From Ceratothoa steindachneri (taxonomy: Eukaryota; Arthropoda; Malacostraca; Isopoda; Cymothoidae): DNA of 64,000 nucleotides. The stretch spans positions 3,029,886 through 3,093,885 of the forward strand of contig OZ018328.1 of NCBI GenBank assembly GCA_963969495.1. Direction: 5' to 3'. Shown piece by piece: positions 32,476 through 47,289 of this stretch (positions are counted from its first letter, which is position 1; each line of letters begins with the position of its first letter). The notes beneath the pieces were generated by a model. It was not told the DNA's origin. It was given only the letters and a program-made list of their open reading frames with translations, and did no database searches. Made by a program: the position numbers and the translations under genes.

Positions 32476-32479
<4 letters not shown>

Positions 32480-32554
<75 letters not shown>
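32480..32554. repeat. (TA)n microsatellite
   Basis: A TA tract of about 75 bp truncating the second Penelope unit. Confidence 0.95.
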
Positions 32555-32557
<3 letters not shown>

Positions 32558-33970
32558 TATTTCTAGGTATGGTTCCTTGTCCTTCTGTAAACAAATTAAT
32601 TTTCCCATGCATCATTTGTTTTCTAATACTCCAACGTTAGTCATTTGTTTGAATAACACCTTACCGATTGTCTTTTATTTCTGTGAGACATCTATTTTTT
32701 CACTTTTATTCACTCCTCTCCTCTTCGACCAATCAAGATGTAAATAACTAAAACGCTAATTTCTAGCTTTTTTTTCTTTAATTTCCGACTATGTAGTTTT
32801 TAAATGAAGTTCTCTTTAAAGAACTATTTGAGAAAACATTGTTTAATGCGTTTACTCTCCTCGTCAAGATAATAGGGGTCACAAATGAGTAGTCCTCTAA
32901 TTACCAACCCAGAGATTATGGGGAGGAGGTCTCTTGAAGGTCATCCATAATTATGAGGGACCCTTGAAGGTAATCGTGAGGACAACGCAAGAGACTTGGA
33001 AGGTGGACGCTGGTTGCCAGTAATGTTGATAGAGTACCGAGTTATCGCGTAATCTTTTGGCAAGGACTCCGGTTGATACAGATGCCCCGGTTCTTTTGCG
33101 TGCCCTTCCTTAATTCCTACGAGAGTTATTTTCTTGATTGCTATGGGGGGCCCTAAGCCGAGGGGCGGTCTTATTCTAGCGACGCGGTCAGATAGCCCGG
33201 AGGATGGGGATAGACCACACTAGGGTAGAACACCAGTATTTCGGGAGTTATGTAATCGCGAAGAATTGCGATTAACGAAGAGAATGCGCAACAGCTGTTT
33301 CCCCAATTAATAAGGCTTTGAAGCAGTAAGATTGAGAAACGTCAGGATATTGAAGTCACCAAAGCAAAAATAGAATTATTATTGAACTAGATCTTATTGA
33401 ACTTTACAAAAGTTCATTAATTAAGTTTTAAGTTCTAAGTTCTGACAAAAATTAAGTTCGAGGTATAGTGCGGGCAAAGTCTAAAGGAAGCCGGATGAAC
33501 AAAGCCTTTATGAGTTACACCTAAATGTCTGCGTTATGTACACGATTATATACAAAGATGAATTACGCGAATCCGAGAGATCGTACTGAAACGATATATT
33601 GCTATATAAAACAGTAAATCTTATTATTTTCTGTTCTGGCTTCACATAGTTATATATATTCAATTTAAGCCACGCACTACAAGTTCCTCGTCCAACTAAG
33701 CCACACCTCCCACATATGTACCGGCCTGTTGATTTGTCGGTATTAACATAACTCGACTTTTGAATTGACTACTGCCGAACATATTGATAAGAAAGGCAGT
33801 GCGACTATTGGGCAAAATTTTCTGTGGGCGGTGGCATGTTGCCATGGAGACAGCTTTCTGACCTGGCTTCTATTTGTTTAACAGTGATAGCTAACCGGTT
33901 TATTCTGGATTCTGCTTTGATTATTATGTTTGCCAAATTTTGCCTCGACCAACTCTAACAGAGATAACTG
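32555..33970. other. No gene recognised
   Basis: I see no coding region, RNA gene or clear repeat in this stretch. A TC-rich run occurs near 34025. Confidence 0.45.
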
Positions 33971-33979
33971 TGCTCCGTT

Positions 33980-34700
33980 TACTACCGTGTGACATTCTCA
34001 TAAACAACTCTAACTTTACTTTTCTCTCTCTCTCTGTACTTTATGTGTGTAGCGACTCTCGCGTGTGTCCTATTTTGGACGTACACGCCGGTCGCTACAA
34101 GATAACTGAGTCTGATTTTTTGAGACTGGAATGAAAAGGCCTGAATGTATGGATCCGCACGTGTGGGTTTCCTAAACATTTTAAATGATGGTTGATCATT
34201 GGAGTTGCATTACAAGTATGCCGAGTAATGGGAGTGATTCTTCCGTTTCTATTTCAACAGTAAGCTCAATTGCTTCAAATTTCGAATTTTGATTTTCCAG
34301 GACATGTTATAGATCAACTTCATTATTAATAATTGCGAAGACATCGTCTACATATCTCCACCAATTTGATCCGGCAATTTAATTATGTCGTAAAATTCAG
34401 GACTCAAACATTTCCATGAATATGTTACTCCGAACAAGGCTAAGAGGATCCCATGGGAAGAACATTTTTTTTTAGTACCTACCGTTAAAACTGAAATATA
34501 TATTGGAGACGCAAAGTTCAATTACTTTAATAAATATGTCAATATTAAAAAATAAATAATCTAATTTGTCACTCATAAATTTCCTAAGGAAAGTACTAGT
34601 GTCTTCTATGGGTGCTTTAGTAAATTATGAAGTCACCCCCAAACTTACTAACCTTTTATTAGGTTTTATTATGATCTTCTTTTTTATCTGCGCATTGTGA
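33980..34700 (-). pseudogene. Penelope-type RT relic (element 3, minus strand)
   Basis: In minus frames the stretch reads TSTFLRKFMSDKLDYLFF, then IELCVSNIYFSFNGRY and a degraded WDPLSLVRSNIFMEMFE (GSPLSPVLAN block). WWRYVDDVFAIINN (the catalytic box, 34370-34330), SLPLLGILV and FRKPTRADPYIQAFSFQS follow. All are Penelope RT motifs in the right order. Stops and at least two frameshifts break it. Confidence 0.8.
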
Positions 34701-34756
34701 CGGTACAATAAATTGCACTACGCTATCCGAAAGCCATTCCTATGGGCTTGTTATCC

Positions 34757-35045
34757 TAGGTAGTTTATAATTATACATGCATGACCTGCCATAGTCGTTA
34801 TGTGAGCCAAACTGGATGGCAACTAAAATGCAGGATCCCTAACCACTTGAGTTTGTTTCGTAGGACTTGTATTCCCATTTCTAATCCAGTTGTTTCCTCC
34901 AAAAGGCAACACTTTGAAAATCACCAACATTATCTTAATCCGGAATTATTTAGTATCTTGTCATCTGCATCATTAGAGTTGAAAAATCCTTGAGTCTTTG
35001 CTAAATCAATAAAACAAATAGTGAACGATGAATACAATTTGTTGG
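34757..35045 (+). pseudogene. GIY-YIG endonuclease relic (plus strand)
   Basis: The plus frame reads CMTCHSRYVSQTGWQLKCRI, then PNHLSLFRR and KRQHFENHQH. It aligns with the Cys-x-x-Cys, YIGETGR, LDKRL-EH and later His blocks of the GIY-YIG domain in Penelope-like element 1. It is on the opposite strand to the RT relic immediately to its left, so the two are not collinear. Confidence 0.65.
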
Positions 35046-35640
35046 GCAAAGAATAAGGAGCCATCTACTGTATGTCTGAACCAGCGAATTCAACAGATAC
35101 ATCATATAATTAATAACTATCGCCCTTACTTGAAATAATTTAATAATTTATCATAACCTAGATAAATTGAACAAATAAAATCTTAATATACATGACAATG
35201 TGAAATCAAAACTATTTCAGAATAGTCAAGAAACCAATGTCAATATGACAAAGAAGGGTAAAATGTTAGTTGCTTTCTACAATTTAGAGATACTATAATG
35301 TTCACAACATCACCCTTAGGAAGATGTATATTTTTTATTGATTGTATAACTTCTCAGAATTAACCAAAAATTCTTTGGGCACACACAGAAACTACCTACA
35401 GGCGTGAATCCAGGAAGGGGGGGGGGGGGGAAAGCTGAGGGGCTGAAGTACCCCCACGCCCAATTTGTATTTTCATTAGCCCATAGTGAAAAGTGAAGTG
35501 GCTTCATTAAGCGTCTCCCACAATGACACAATTCAGTTATTGGGTTCATCGAATTCCTGTCGGTTATGGCCATCTTCCTCGAGGATGAGAGCCACTCGGA
35601 CGCGATGGTGGAACTCCTACTGATCGCAATCCTCGAGCCG
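35046..35640. other. No gene recognised
   Basis: A G tract lies near 35417. No coding or structural feature is evident. Confidence 0.4.
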
Positions 35641-35729
35641 CGTTTCTGATTGGTCTCATCCCTTAGTCGGTTCTAGCTCAAACCGTAGAGCGGAGCCGAG
35701 CCCTGCAGTATCTTACAATCATCTCCTCT

Positions 35730-36430
35730 CAGCGTGCGCTGCGATCGGTGAACTGAAGGCATATCTCATCAAGACCCGGAAAGGTGCCCTGACTAGCTTC
35801 CACGACGTCTTAAAGAAGGCAGATGAGCTCCTCCAGAAGATTGGCTCGTCACATGACACTATCCGTGTGCCTCGAGTTTATAGGTAGCAAACGCAGCGAG
35901 CAAACATACCCCACCAGACAGCTGAGGCATATTACCGCCGATCTGTCTATGTCCCGTTCATTGACCAGCTGTTGACTGAGCTGCAGAGCAGGTTAGGGGA
36001 CGACACTATCCCGGTCGTCTCCAACATAAAACATCTGTTGAGCGACGTCCATGGAGATATTGTTGCTTTATTGGAGGTGGTACAAATCTACGAGGCTGAC
36101 ATCAAGACCTTGAGTCGTATCAAGGCGGAAGCAGTGGATTGGTTTTCATCAACAATCAAGTTTGACTCCATTGGAGATGCTCTTGTCCACGCGCAGATCC
36201 AAATGTTCCCGAACCTGGTAATGGTCTTCCAAGTTCTGATCACTCTCCCAATCTCGAACACGGAGGCCTAGGACTTATTTTCGAACTTGAAGCGACTGAA
36301 AGCATACTTAAGGAATACTTTGGGTCAGAATGCCTCAACGGCCTGGCGCTTATCTATGTTCACAACGAAATTAATCTTATAATAGACAGCTGCATCAATG
36401 TATTTGGCCAAACGAATAGGGCGTTGATAT
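35730..36430 (+). pseudogene. hAT transposase C-terminal relic
   Basis: The plus frames read LKAYLIKTRKGALTSFHDVL, ADELLQKIGSSHDTIRVPRV, NIPHQTAEAYYRRSVYVPFI and LTELQSRLGDD. The C-terminal dimerisation block follows: FPNLVMVFQVLITLPISNTE, LFSNLKRLKAYLRNTLGQ, ALIYVHNEI. This order is that of hAT transposases of the type often labelled ZMYM1-like. An in-frame TAG falls in the second block (VYR*QTQR) and another just after ISNTEA, where the family has Glu-Arg. A frameshift is present near 36330. No inverted ends were found. Confidence 0.8.
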
Positions 36431-36820
36431 TCTTGCGAATACAGTGACCAATGCTGTGTGTTAGTTATTGTGATTAGTCCTGTAGGGGAATCGTCACTCC
36501 CCCGTTCTCTCGTGGTGGAGTCACGAGGCGATTACCGCAAAGACATCCGGCCCCAGGCACCGTCGGGTCAAGCGTGTAACCGCAGCACCGCACCACTCGT
36601 CGCTATGAGAGACCTAAAGGTTAAAATGCAAGATCTCCCCCTGGAGAGTGAGATTCAATTTCACGTCAAGTAAGAAATTGGAGACGTGTTTCTCCCAAGC
36701 TCGAAGGCTAACGAGGAGCCGATGTAAGACTTGGTGAGAAAACAGTTTAGCATAAGAACCCTCCTGGGGCCGTCCTCAAGCCCCTCCCCCTCTTACCACT
36801 CCCCCAGTGGGGTGATAACG

Positions 36821-36830
36821 TATAAATAAG
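36821..36830 (+). promoter_or_regulatory. TATA-like box before the structured repeat array
   Basis: TATAAATAAG stands about 26 bases before the first base-paired unit (36847). A start site 25-30 bases downstream would place the first structured unit at the very 5' end of the RNA. This is positional inference only. Confidence 0.4.
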
Positions 36831-36846
36831 GAACACTGAGGAAAAT

Positions 36847-37041
36847 CTAGGTAGAATACGTCAGTCTCCAGGTGACGAAGTCCTCGGATTAAAACCGAGC
36901 TACCTAGACTGGATTGGTAGAATACGTCAGTATCCAGGTGACGAAGTCCTCGGAATTAAGACCCCGGGCTACTTAGACTGGATTGGTAGTTTACTTGGCT
37001 CGCCAGACCAAGAAGTACCCTGCAAGAGAGGCAGGGCTACC
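36847..37041 (+). ncRNA. Three tandem three-way-junction units of unknown function
   Basis: Units start at 36847, 36916 and 36985. Each folds as an outer stem, a 5-bp stem with a 9-base loop, a 5- or 6-bp stem with a 7- to 10-base loop, and junctions of 4, 5 and 0 bases. The outer stem is GGTAG with CTACC (8 bp in unit 1, CTACT in unit 2). The second stem is CGTCA/TGACG in units 1 and 2 but CTTGG/CCAAG in unit 3. The third is CTCGG/CCGAG, CTCGG/CCGGG and CCCTGC/GCAGGG. The 5-base junction is AAGTC, AAGTC, AAGTA. I know no RNA family with this form. Confidence 0.65.
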
Positions 37042-37050
37042 TACCTTAAG

Positions 37051-37443
37051 GGGCTAAGAAGCAGCTCATCCTCAAGTTAGTCCCTGGTTATCAAACCAAA
37101 CGTTAAGTTAACTTTGTTAAGTTCAACTTATTCTCGTCAGAGAAACTACCCTCCGTTATACTCGCCCTTGAAGAAGACTGGAACTAAGAAGAAGCTCATC
37201 CTCGAGCTAGTTCCTGGTTACCAAACCGAACTTTAAGTAACTTATTCTCGTCAGAGAAACCCCCTCCCCCCCTCATCTATCCTCGCCCTTGAAGAAAACC
37301 CTCCCCGAGTTCAGTCCTCGCCCATGAGGAATTAAGTAACGAAGGAGAAAAGCTTCCTCTCGAGCTCGTTACTCGGTGGTCACACCGCACTCCAAGTTAA
37401 TTTCGTTTAAGAACCAAGTTCGACTCACTCTCGCCAGAGACCA
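37051..37443 (+). ncRNA. Three units of a second structured repeat
   Basis: Units start near 37051, 37181 and 37336. Each has an outer stem with an inner stem-loop behind a purine-rich bulge (AGAAGCA, AGAAGAA, AGGAGAAAA). Two bases later comes a tetraloop hairpin, and about 40-50 bases later a second one. Outer stems are GGGCTA/TAGTCC, GAACTA/TAGTTC and GTAACGA/TCGTTAC. First hairpins are GGTT/AACC twice and GGTG/CACC. Second hairpins are TTCTC-GTCA-GAGAA twice and TCTC-GCCA-GAGA. The sequence differs while pairing is kept. Confidence 0.55.
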
Positions 37444-38700
37444 CGACTACCTTGGTGCCGCATAAAGCACCGTAATTGTTCTCGTCCTTGAAGAACCCCC
37501 CCCTTCCCCTGAATACCGTGTGGAACCCCCAGCTGCTACCCCCGCCAAAAGCACCTCGTGATCCCGCCCACCTACATCTGGCCAGGCGGCACGCGTCGTG
37601 AGACAATAACATTCCTGGGGTATTTAAACTCCAGTAGAGTTCGTAAGCCTAAATCTTATATATTGCTGTGTGTAGCGAAATTAACCAATTTTAGAGGGTC
37701 AAACTAATTGATTCAATTCTTGTGTATGATAATATTCGAAATATTGCTGTGGTTAATGTTTAAATTTAGTGCATTCAATTGTTAAAGTTAAAATATAAGT
37801 TTATTTTGGGAATTATTGTGCGTTTCTCTATATCCTTACGTGTTTCCAACGGCTCTGTTCTCTAAGATATCAATATTAGCACTCTTAGCACTCTTAGAAC
37901 AAAAAGGGGGGCATTCTAAGACAAGTCCTTTCAGGCCCATTTTTTTATATTTCTTTTTTAAGCCACAGTAATTGTAGACTGTTTCTCAGAAAGAGTTATG
38001 TAATAATATAGAATATATAAAGATAGTTTTTTAAAGCTATTGCGATCGAATGTATCTTATATGATACATGTATAAAATACAGGTAAATCTCCAAAATAAT
38101 TATTAAATTCAGTATTATGACTTAGATGACGCCCCCAAACTAAAATAAACCACAATTCATAATTTTCTGATGTGTGGAAATAGTTTCGGATCTGAGAGAG
38201 TTAGTGCTCACTTCTGTGTGAGTTGCTCTTATTTATCATCAATACTGTGTAAGATAACGATTTTCACCTCCAAGCATCTTGCGGCTCACCGCACGCCTCT
38301 AACTTCCTTCCATTCCTCGCTGACTCTCGGTTACTGTCTTTCTTAACGGGCTCTACAAATTGACGTGGGTGGGTGATACACTCCCTGGTATTAGCACCGC
38401 GTATTAGTTGTAAGGTCAAGACCACCTAGGTCATCTGTTTGATCTTCTACTAGTTTCTTGCTGTAGTATCGCTCCCTTTCCTCTTCCTCTCTCTGTCCTC
38501 CTCCTCTTTGCCCTTTTACCCTCTCACCGGTGCCGCAAGGCACAGGGAGTGGGGGAAGGGGGAATAGGAGGGGTCCGGGCTCACTCGCCCCTTCTCCTCA
38601 CTTCTGGTCCCGACAGTGGGCCAGGAGGGAGAAGATGGGGCGGGATAGCTCTAGACGCACTAGCCTTTTACACTCTCTCACACCTCTTCTTCTATTATTA
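37444..38700. other. No gene recognised
   Basis: After the structured array, only AT-rich and simple sequence is visible. A possible hairpin is GGTGC/GCACC around 37454-37471. Confidence 0.4.
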
Positions 38701-38707
38701 ATGATCA

Positions 38708-39685
38708 ATGCCCTTTTCTCAGACCACTCGGAGGGCGGAATTTGTACTTAGTATAGGTAGAAATAATCCACTGAATAGTTATAAATTAAATGGGAGAAAT
38801 TTAGGGAGGACCCATTGTGAGAGGGACTTGGGTATTTTGGTAAGTTCAGACCTTCGTCCTAGAAAGCAATGTCTAAATGCTAAGAATAAAGCTAATAGGA
38901 TATTGGGATTCATTAGGAGGAGTGTAAGCAATAAGAGTGCTGAAGTCATTCTAAAACTGTATCTGGCGCTAGTTAGGCCTCATCTAGACTATGCAGTACA
39001 ATTTTGGTCACCATATTATAGGAAGGATATTGATTTGCTTGAGTCTGTGCAGAGAAGGATGACAAAGATGATTGGTGGGCTAAGGAACTTACCTTATGGT
39101 GAAAGGCTCAGAAAACTAAATCTACATACATTGGAAAGGAGAAGAGTCAGAGGGGAATTGATTGAAGTCTTCAAATGGGTAAAAGGATATAATAAAGGGG
39201 ATCTGGGTAAGGTTCTTATACTTAGTGAACATGACAGGACACGTAGCAATGGGTTTAAGCTTGATAAGTATAGGTTTAGGAAGGAGATTGGGAGGAATTG
39301 GTTTACAAATCGTGTGGTAGATGAATGGAATAGGCTCACTAGACATGTGATAGAAGCCTCCTCTCTGGGTAGTTTTAAGAATAGATTAGATAAATATATG
39401 AATGAAGCTGCTAGATGGGACTGACTTTTTTTATGTACATATGTATATATTTTTCTGCGGAGTGGGGAGATTATTTTGCGGTTGCATGAATGGACATAAT
39501 CTTCTGGATGCATTTTATGTATATTGTAGATTAGATCTGACGAACTCCTGTTAAGGGTGACAATGTTGATGACTTTTCTCTGGTAAGAAATCTTTTGTGT
39601 GTTGACTGGAACAGGAGCTGCCAAGTGTAGGCCATGAATGGTCTTTTGCAGTCTCCTTCTTTTCTTATGTTCTTATGTTCTTATG
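38708..39685 (+). mobile_element. 5'-truncated CR1/L2-like LINE end
   Basis: The 238-codon frame (38708-39424) is the C-terminal part of a CR1/L2-type ORF2 after the RT. It contains ERDLGILVSSDLRPRKQC, KANRILGFIRRSV, ILKLYLALVRPHLDYAVQFW, LESVQRRMTKMI, LNLHTLERRRVRGELIEVFK and WFTNRVVDEWNRLTRHVIEA, and it ends normally. The 3' end is a short tandem repeat of CTTATGTT units (39661-39685), typical of CR1/L2 LINEs. The RT itself is missing. This C-terminal frame is intact, suggesting a fairly recent copy. Confidence 0.88.
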
Positions 39686-41990
<2,305 letters not shown>

Positions 41991-42164
41991 CAATATAATA
42001 TTTAGGGAGTATATAAATTAAAAATGAACTTTATGTTTCCCAACTTTCAAATCTGAATAAAAGACTTTCGCATAATTTATCTTTACAAGTTCAAACTTAT
42101 ATAACAAGTTATTGAAACTGCACAAAATTCAAACAAGCATTTGACCAAGGTTTTTTTTTTGTTC

Positions 42165-43110
42165 CTGTTCGTTGGTTTCAGAGGTTTCGAAGAGGAGATG
42201 AGTCACAGATATTCAACCCGAAGGAAGGAATCGATCCTTTGAAGATGGCACACTAAAGGTAGCATTCGGGGCAGAGCCTCGTACGTAAGCTCGCTGGATC
42301 AATGGGGGCAAGCAAATTGTGTATTTCCACAAACTTGTTTAAAATTGGAACAAGAAAAAAGGATGGATAAGTTTGTAGCGCATGAACTGACGGAGGACCA
42401 ACAAAATCATCGCTACCAGATGTGTTCAACCTTGTTACTAGGAATGATTAATTTCTTGAAAGCCTGTGATAAAAAATGGAATCTTTACAACAACAGGAAA
42501 AGGCCTCCACAATGGCTTGACCGACAAGAGCAACTGAAATAATCCCAAAGCTTGAGTTCCATAAAAAGAAACACGGTGACAGTATGGTGGACTGCATCTG
42601 GAATTATCCACTATAACTTCCTGAACCAGGAGAAACAATCACAACAGTGAAATATTGTCAGGAATTAGAGATAATACATAAAAAGGTGCGCAAAAAGTAG
42701 TCAGTTTTAGTCAAACGCAAAGGTCTTATTTCCCCTCACGACAATGTTCATCCACATATGTGGCAAATGTGACGGTTCAGAAATTAAACGATTTAGGAAT
42801 TAAAGTTCTCCTCATCCACTTTATTCTCCAGACCTTCGCTTCTACACATTTTCATACTTTTAAACATCTGGAAACTTTTCTAAAGATTAAGCGGTTTCAA
42901 ACCCAAGCAGATGCAGCAAAAGCTTTTAAGACCTTTCTTGACTCGAGGCGTGAAAAATTCTACAGTAATGGCATAAATTTAATGTATGAAATATGCTAGC
43001 AAAAATGCATTAAATCACATGGAACCTAATTTAATTAAAATAAATTATTTAACAGTTTGTTTATTTTAAGCCTTGCACTTTATAAAAATGTCATTACTTT
43101 CTGGACTACC
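42165..43110 (+). mobile_element. Old mariner relic
   Basis: Decayed transposase sequence begins near 42170 with WFQRFRRGDES and continues with NLFKIGTRKKMDKFVAHELT-like text in several frames. CDKKWNLYNNRKRPPQWLDR follows at 42456-42520 (first catalytic block), then TVWWTASGIIHYNFLN, NGINLMYEI and others. The second and third Asp blocks are destroyed. The right end, TCATTACTTTCTGGACTACC at 43091-43110, followed by TA, looks like a mariner terminal repeat. The left end was not found. Confidence 0.78.
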
Positions 43111-43249
43111 TAATAGTATAATTTCTTTCCGGGAGTTCTAATCTAACTCTCACAGCCTTCCTCCTCAAATAATTTTCCCAGCCTCTCAAAGAGGCTGGCA
43201 AAATTCAAACAGGCTTAGCTTCACTTGGGAGTGTAGCAGCTCTGCAGCT

Positions 43250-43253
<4 letters not shown>

Positions 43254-43333
<80 letters not shown>
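43254..43333. repeat. (TA)n microsatellite
   Basis: A TA tract of about 80 bp. A 9-bp hairpin (CCAGCCTCT, loop CAA, AGAGGCTGG) lies about 60 bp before it. Confidence 0.95.
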
Positions 43334-45695
<2,362 letters not shown>

Positions 45696-45696
45696 A

Positions 45697-45708
45697 ACAC
45701 ACACACAC

Positions 45709-45784
<76 letters not shown>

Positions 45785-45790
45785 TATATA
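45697..45790. repeat. (AC)n followed by (TA)n microsatellite
   Basis: A short AC run (45697-45711) passes into a TA tract (45713-45790) that abuts the Penelope terminal remnant. Confidence 0.93.
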
Positions 45791-45930
45791 TGCAGAAATT
45801 GAGACATCCTTCGGAAACCTCGATTTTAGTATGTAGGTTAAGGCCAGAACCGGTATTCGGAACACACATAATTTAGAACGTTTCGAACATTAGCTATGTT
45901 CATCTTCAGCCTATAATGGAGTAAAACAAT
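45791..45930 (-). mobile_element. Penelope terminal remnant with hammerhead-like motif
   Basis: On the minus strand, CTGAAGA (45909-45903) is followed by T, then a perfect 6-bp stem GAACAT/ATGTTC (45901-45896 with 45890-45885) with a 5-base loop. GAAA (45884-45881) and CGTT follow. The layout parallels the motif at 32.2 kb, and the sequence then runs into (TA)n. One extra base separates the CTGAAGA core from stem II. No Penelope coding sequence is attached. Confidence 0.5.
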
Positions 45931-46287
45931 ATGAAAGCAAGCAAGTTTAAAATACATAAAGAGATATATGTATTAATGACTGACAATAAGTTTAAAGTTT
46001 GTTGAATTTGAGAGAAAATAATGCGACAATGTAATAATGAATAAATTTACAGCTTAGTAAATTTTCAAGAAAACAATGCCAGAAATTACCGAGAGGACAA
46101 TGCGAAATTACAGAGAAAAACACTACAAAATTATAAAAACAAAATGGGAAAACAAAACAAATTCGCACATGAAAAAATTAAAGTCGCACCCATCTATGTT
46201 ATTTATTATCCGCGTATATCAAAGGAGATTGGGCAACATTGGTTTCTAGGTATCGCACGTAGCGGTAACTGGGTTGATAGGTAATGC
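45931..46287. other. No gene recognised
   Basis: A-rich sequence between the Penelope remnant and the hAT left end. Confidence 0.4.
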
Positions 46288-46518
46288 CATAGCTGGGAGC
46301 GACTTAAATTTTTTCAGGTGCGACTTTGACTTTGTCGCTGGATCTGGTGCGACTGCAACTTTGCGATTCTCTTTTTGGCCCCTACAGTGTGACTGGCGAC
46401 TACGAATGCGCTAAATTACAAAGCAAACTTTAGCGCGATAACAGAAACATGCTTTTATAAGGCAGAAAAACACATTTATTATTTTTTTTTTTAGTTAAAG
46501 CACAGCCTAAACTAATAT

Positions 46519-47289
46519 CTACAGGTCATACTTCTCCTCCTCCATGTCCTCCTGGCCCATCTTCTCCTCCAGGAAGTCCATGTTCCCTTTGAGGAACACA
46601 AGCTCCTCAAAGTTGACCTCATCCAGGGAGGACCTCTTGGTCTTGAGGACGTCCCCGGCAGTGCTGAATAGCCTCTCAACAGCTACAGAGCTTGGGAGGG
46701 GGGTATTGTACTTAATGAATAATTCCACCCACACCTGTGGTGGTAGGGGAAGAGGGACCAGGCCAGCTCGCCTTTAGAGGGCACCCACCCCTCCATGGAC
46801 TTCTCTAGGACCTCCCTTACATCCTGCTTCTGGTTGGCCTGGCCTCTAGCAAACAACTTGTTGAAGAGGCGGGCGTCCAAGTTCTGGGGCTCATGCACTT
46901 CAGGCTGGCCAAGCTGACGCTGCTGCTGCCTCCCTGGGCTTGATGACGTCCTTTAGCTCCCTGGTGATCGTGTCCCTGATATCCTCCACCTTGTCAGGGG
47001 CAATGCTCTCTAGGGCCTTGGGGTGAGGTTGGGGTGGACAGCTGTGGCCATAAAGAGGTCGCCATCCTCAAAGAGGTGGTCAAACCTCTTTCCAAAGCCC
47101 CCAAGGAGGGCCTGCACTAGGGGCCTGGGCATACACCAGTTCGCCATTCTGCCTCTGCTCCTCCAGGTTGGCCTTCTTCAACCAGAGGCTGAGGAGGAGG
47201 AGGGTGCCCATGTAGGCCTTTCTCTCCCCCTGAAGCATGTTCAGGCACTGCGCCACAGGCTGCATCACCAGCTTGTACTCTTTGAGGAC
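46519..47289 (-). pseudogene. hAT exon 8: C-terminal dimerisation domain
   Basis: The exon starts after TTTTTTCAG with VLKEYKLVMQPVAQCLNMLQ. It ends with MWVELFIKYNTPLPSSVAVE, RLFSTAGDVLKTKRSSL and FEELVFLKGNM, the hallmark hAT C-terminal dimerisation block, up to the stop at 46519-46521. The length is a multiple of three, but an internal stop near 47080 and frame changes at 47080-46730 break the reading. Confidence 0.85.

Noticed and set aside
36440..37680. An LTR retrotransposon end covering the structured array
   Set aside because: A TATA-like box is present, but I could find no matching second LTR, primer-binding site or gag/pol sequence in the window.
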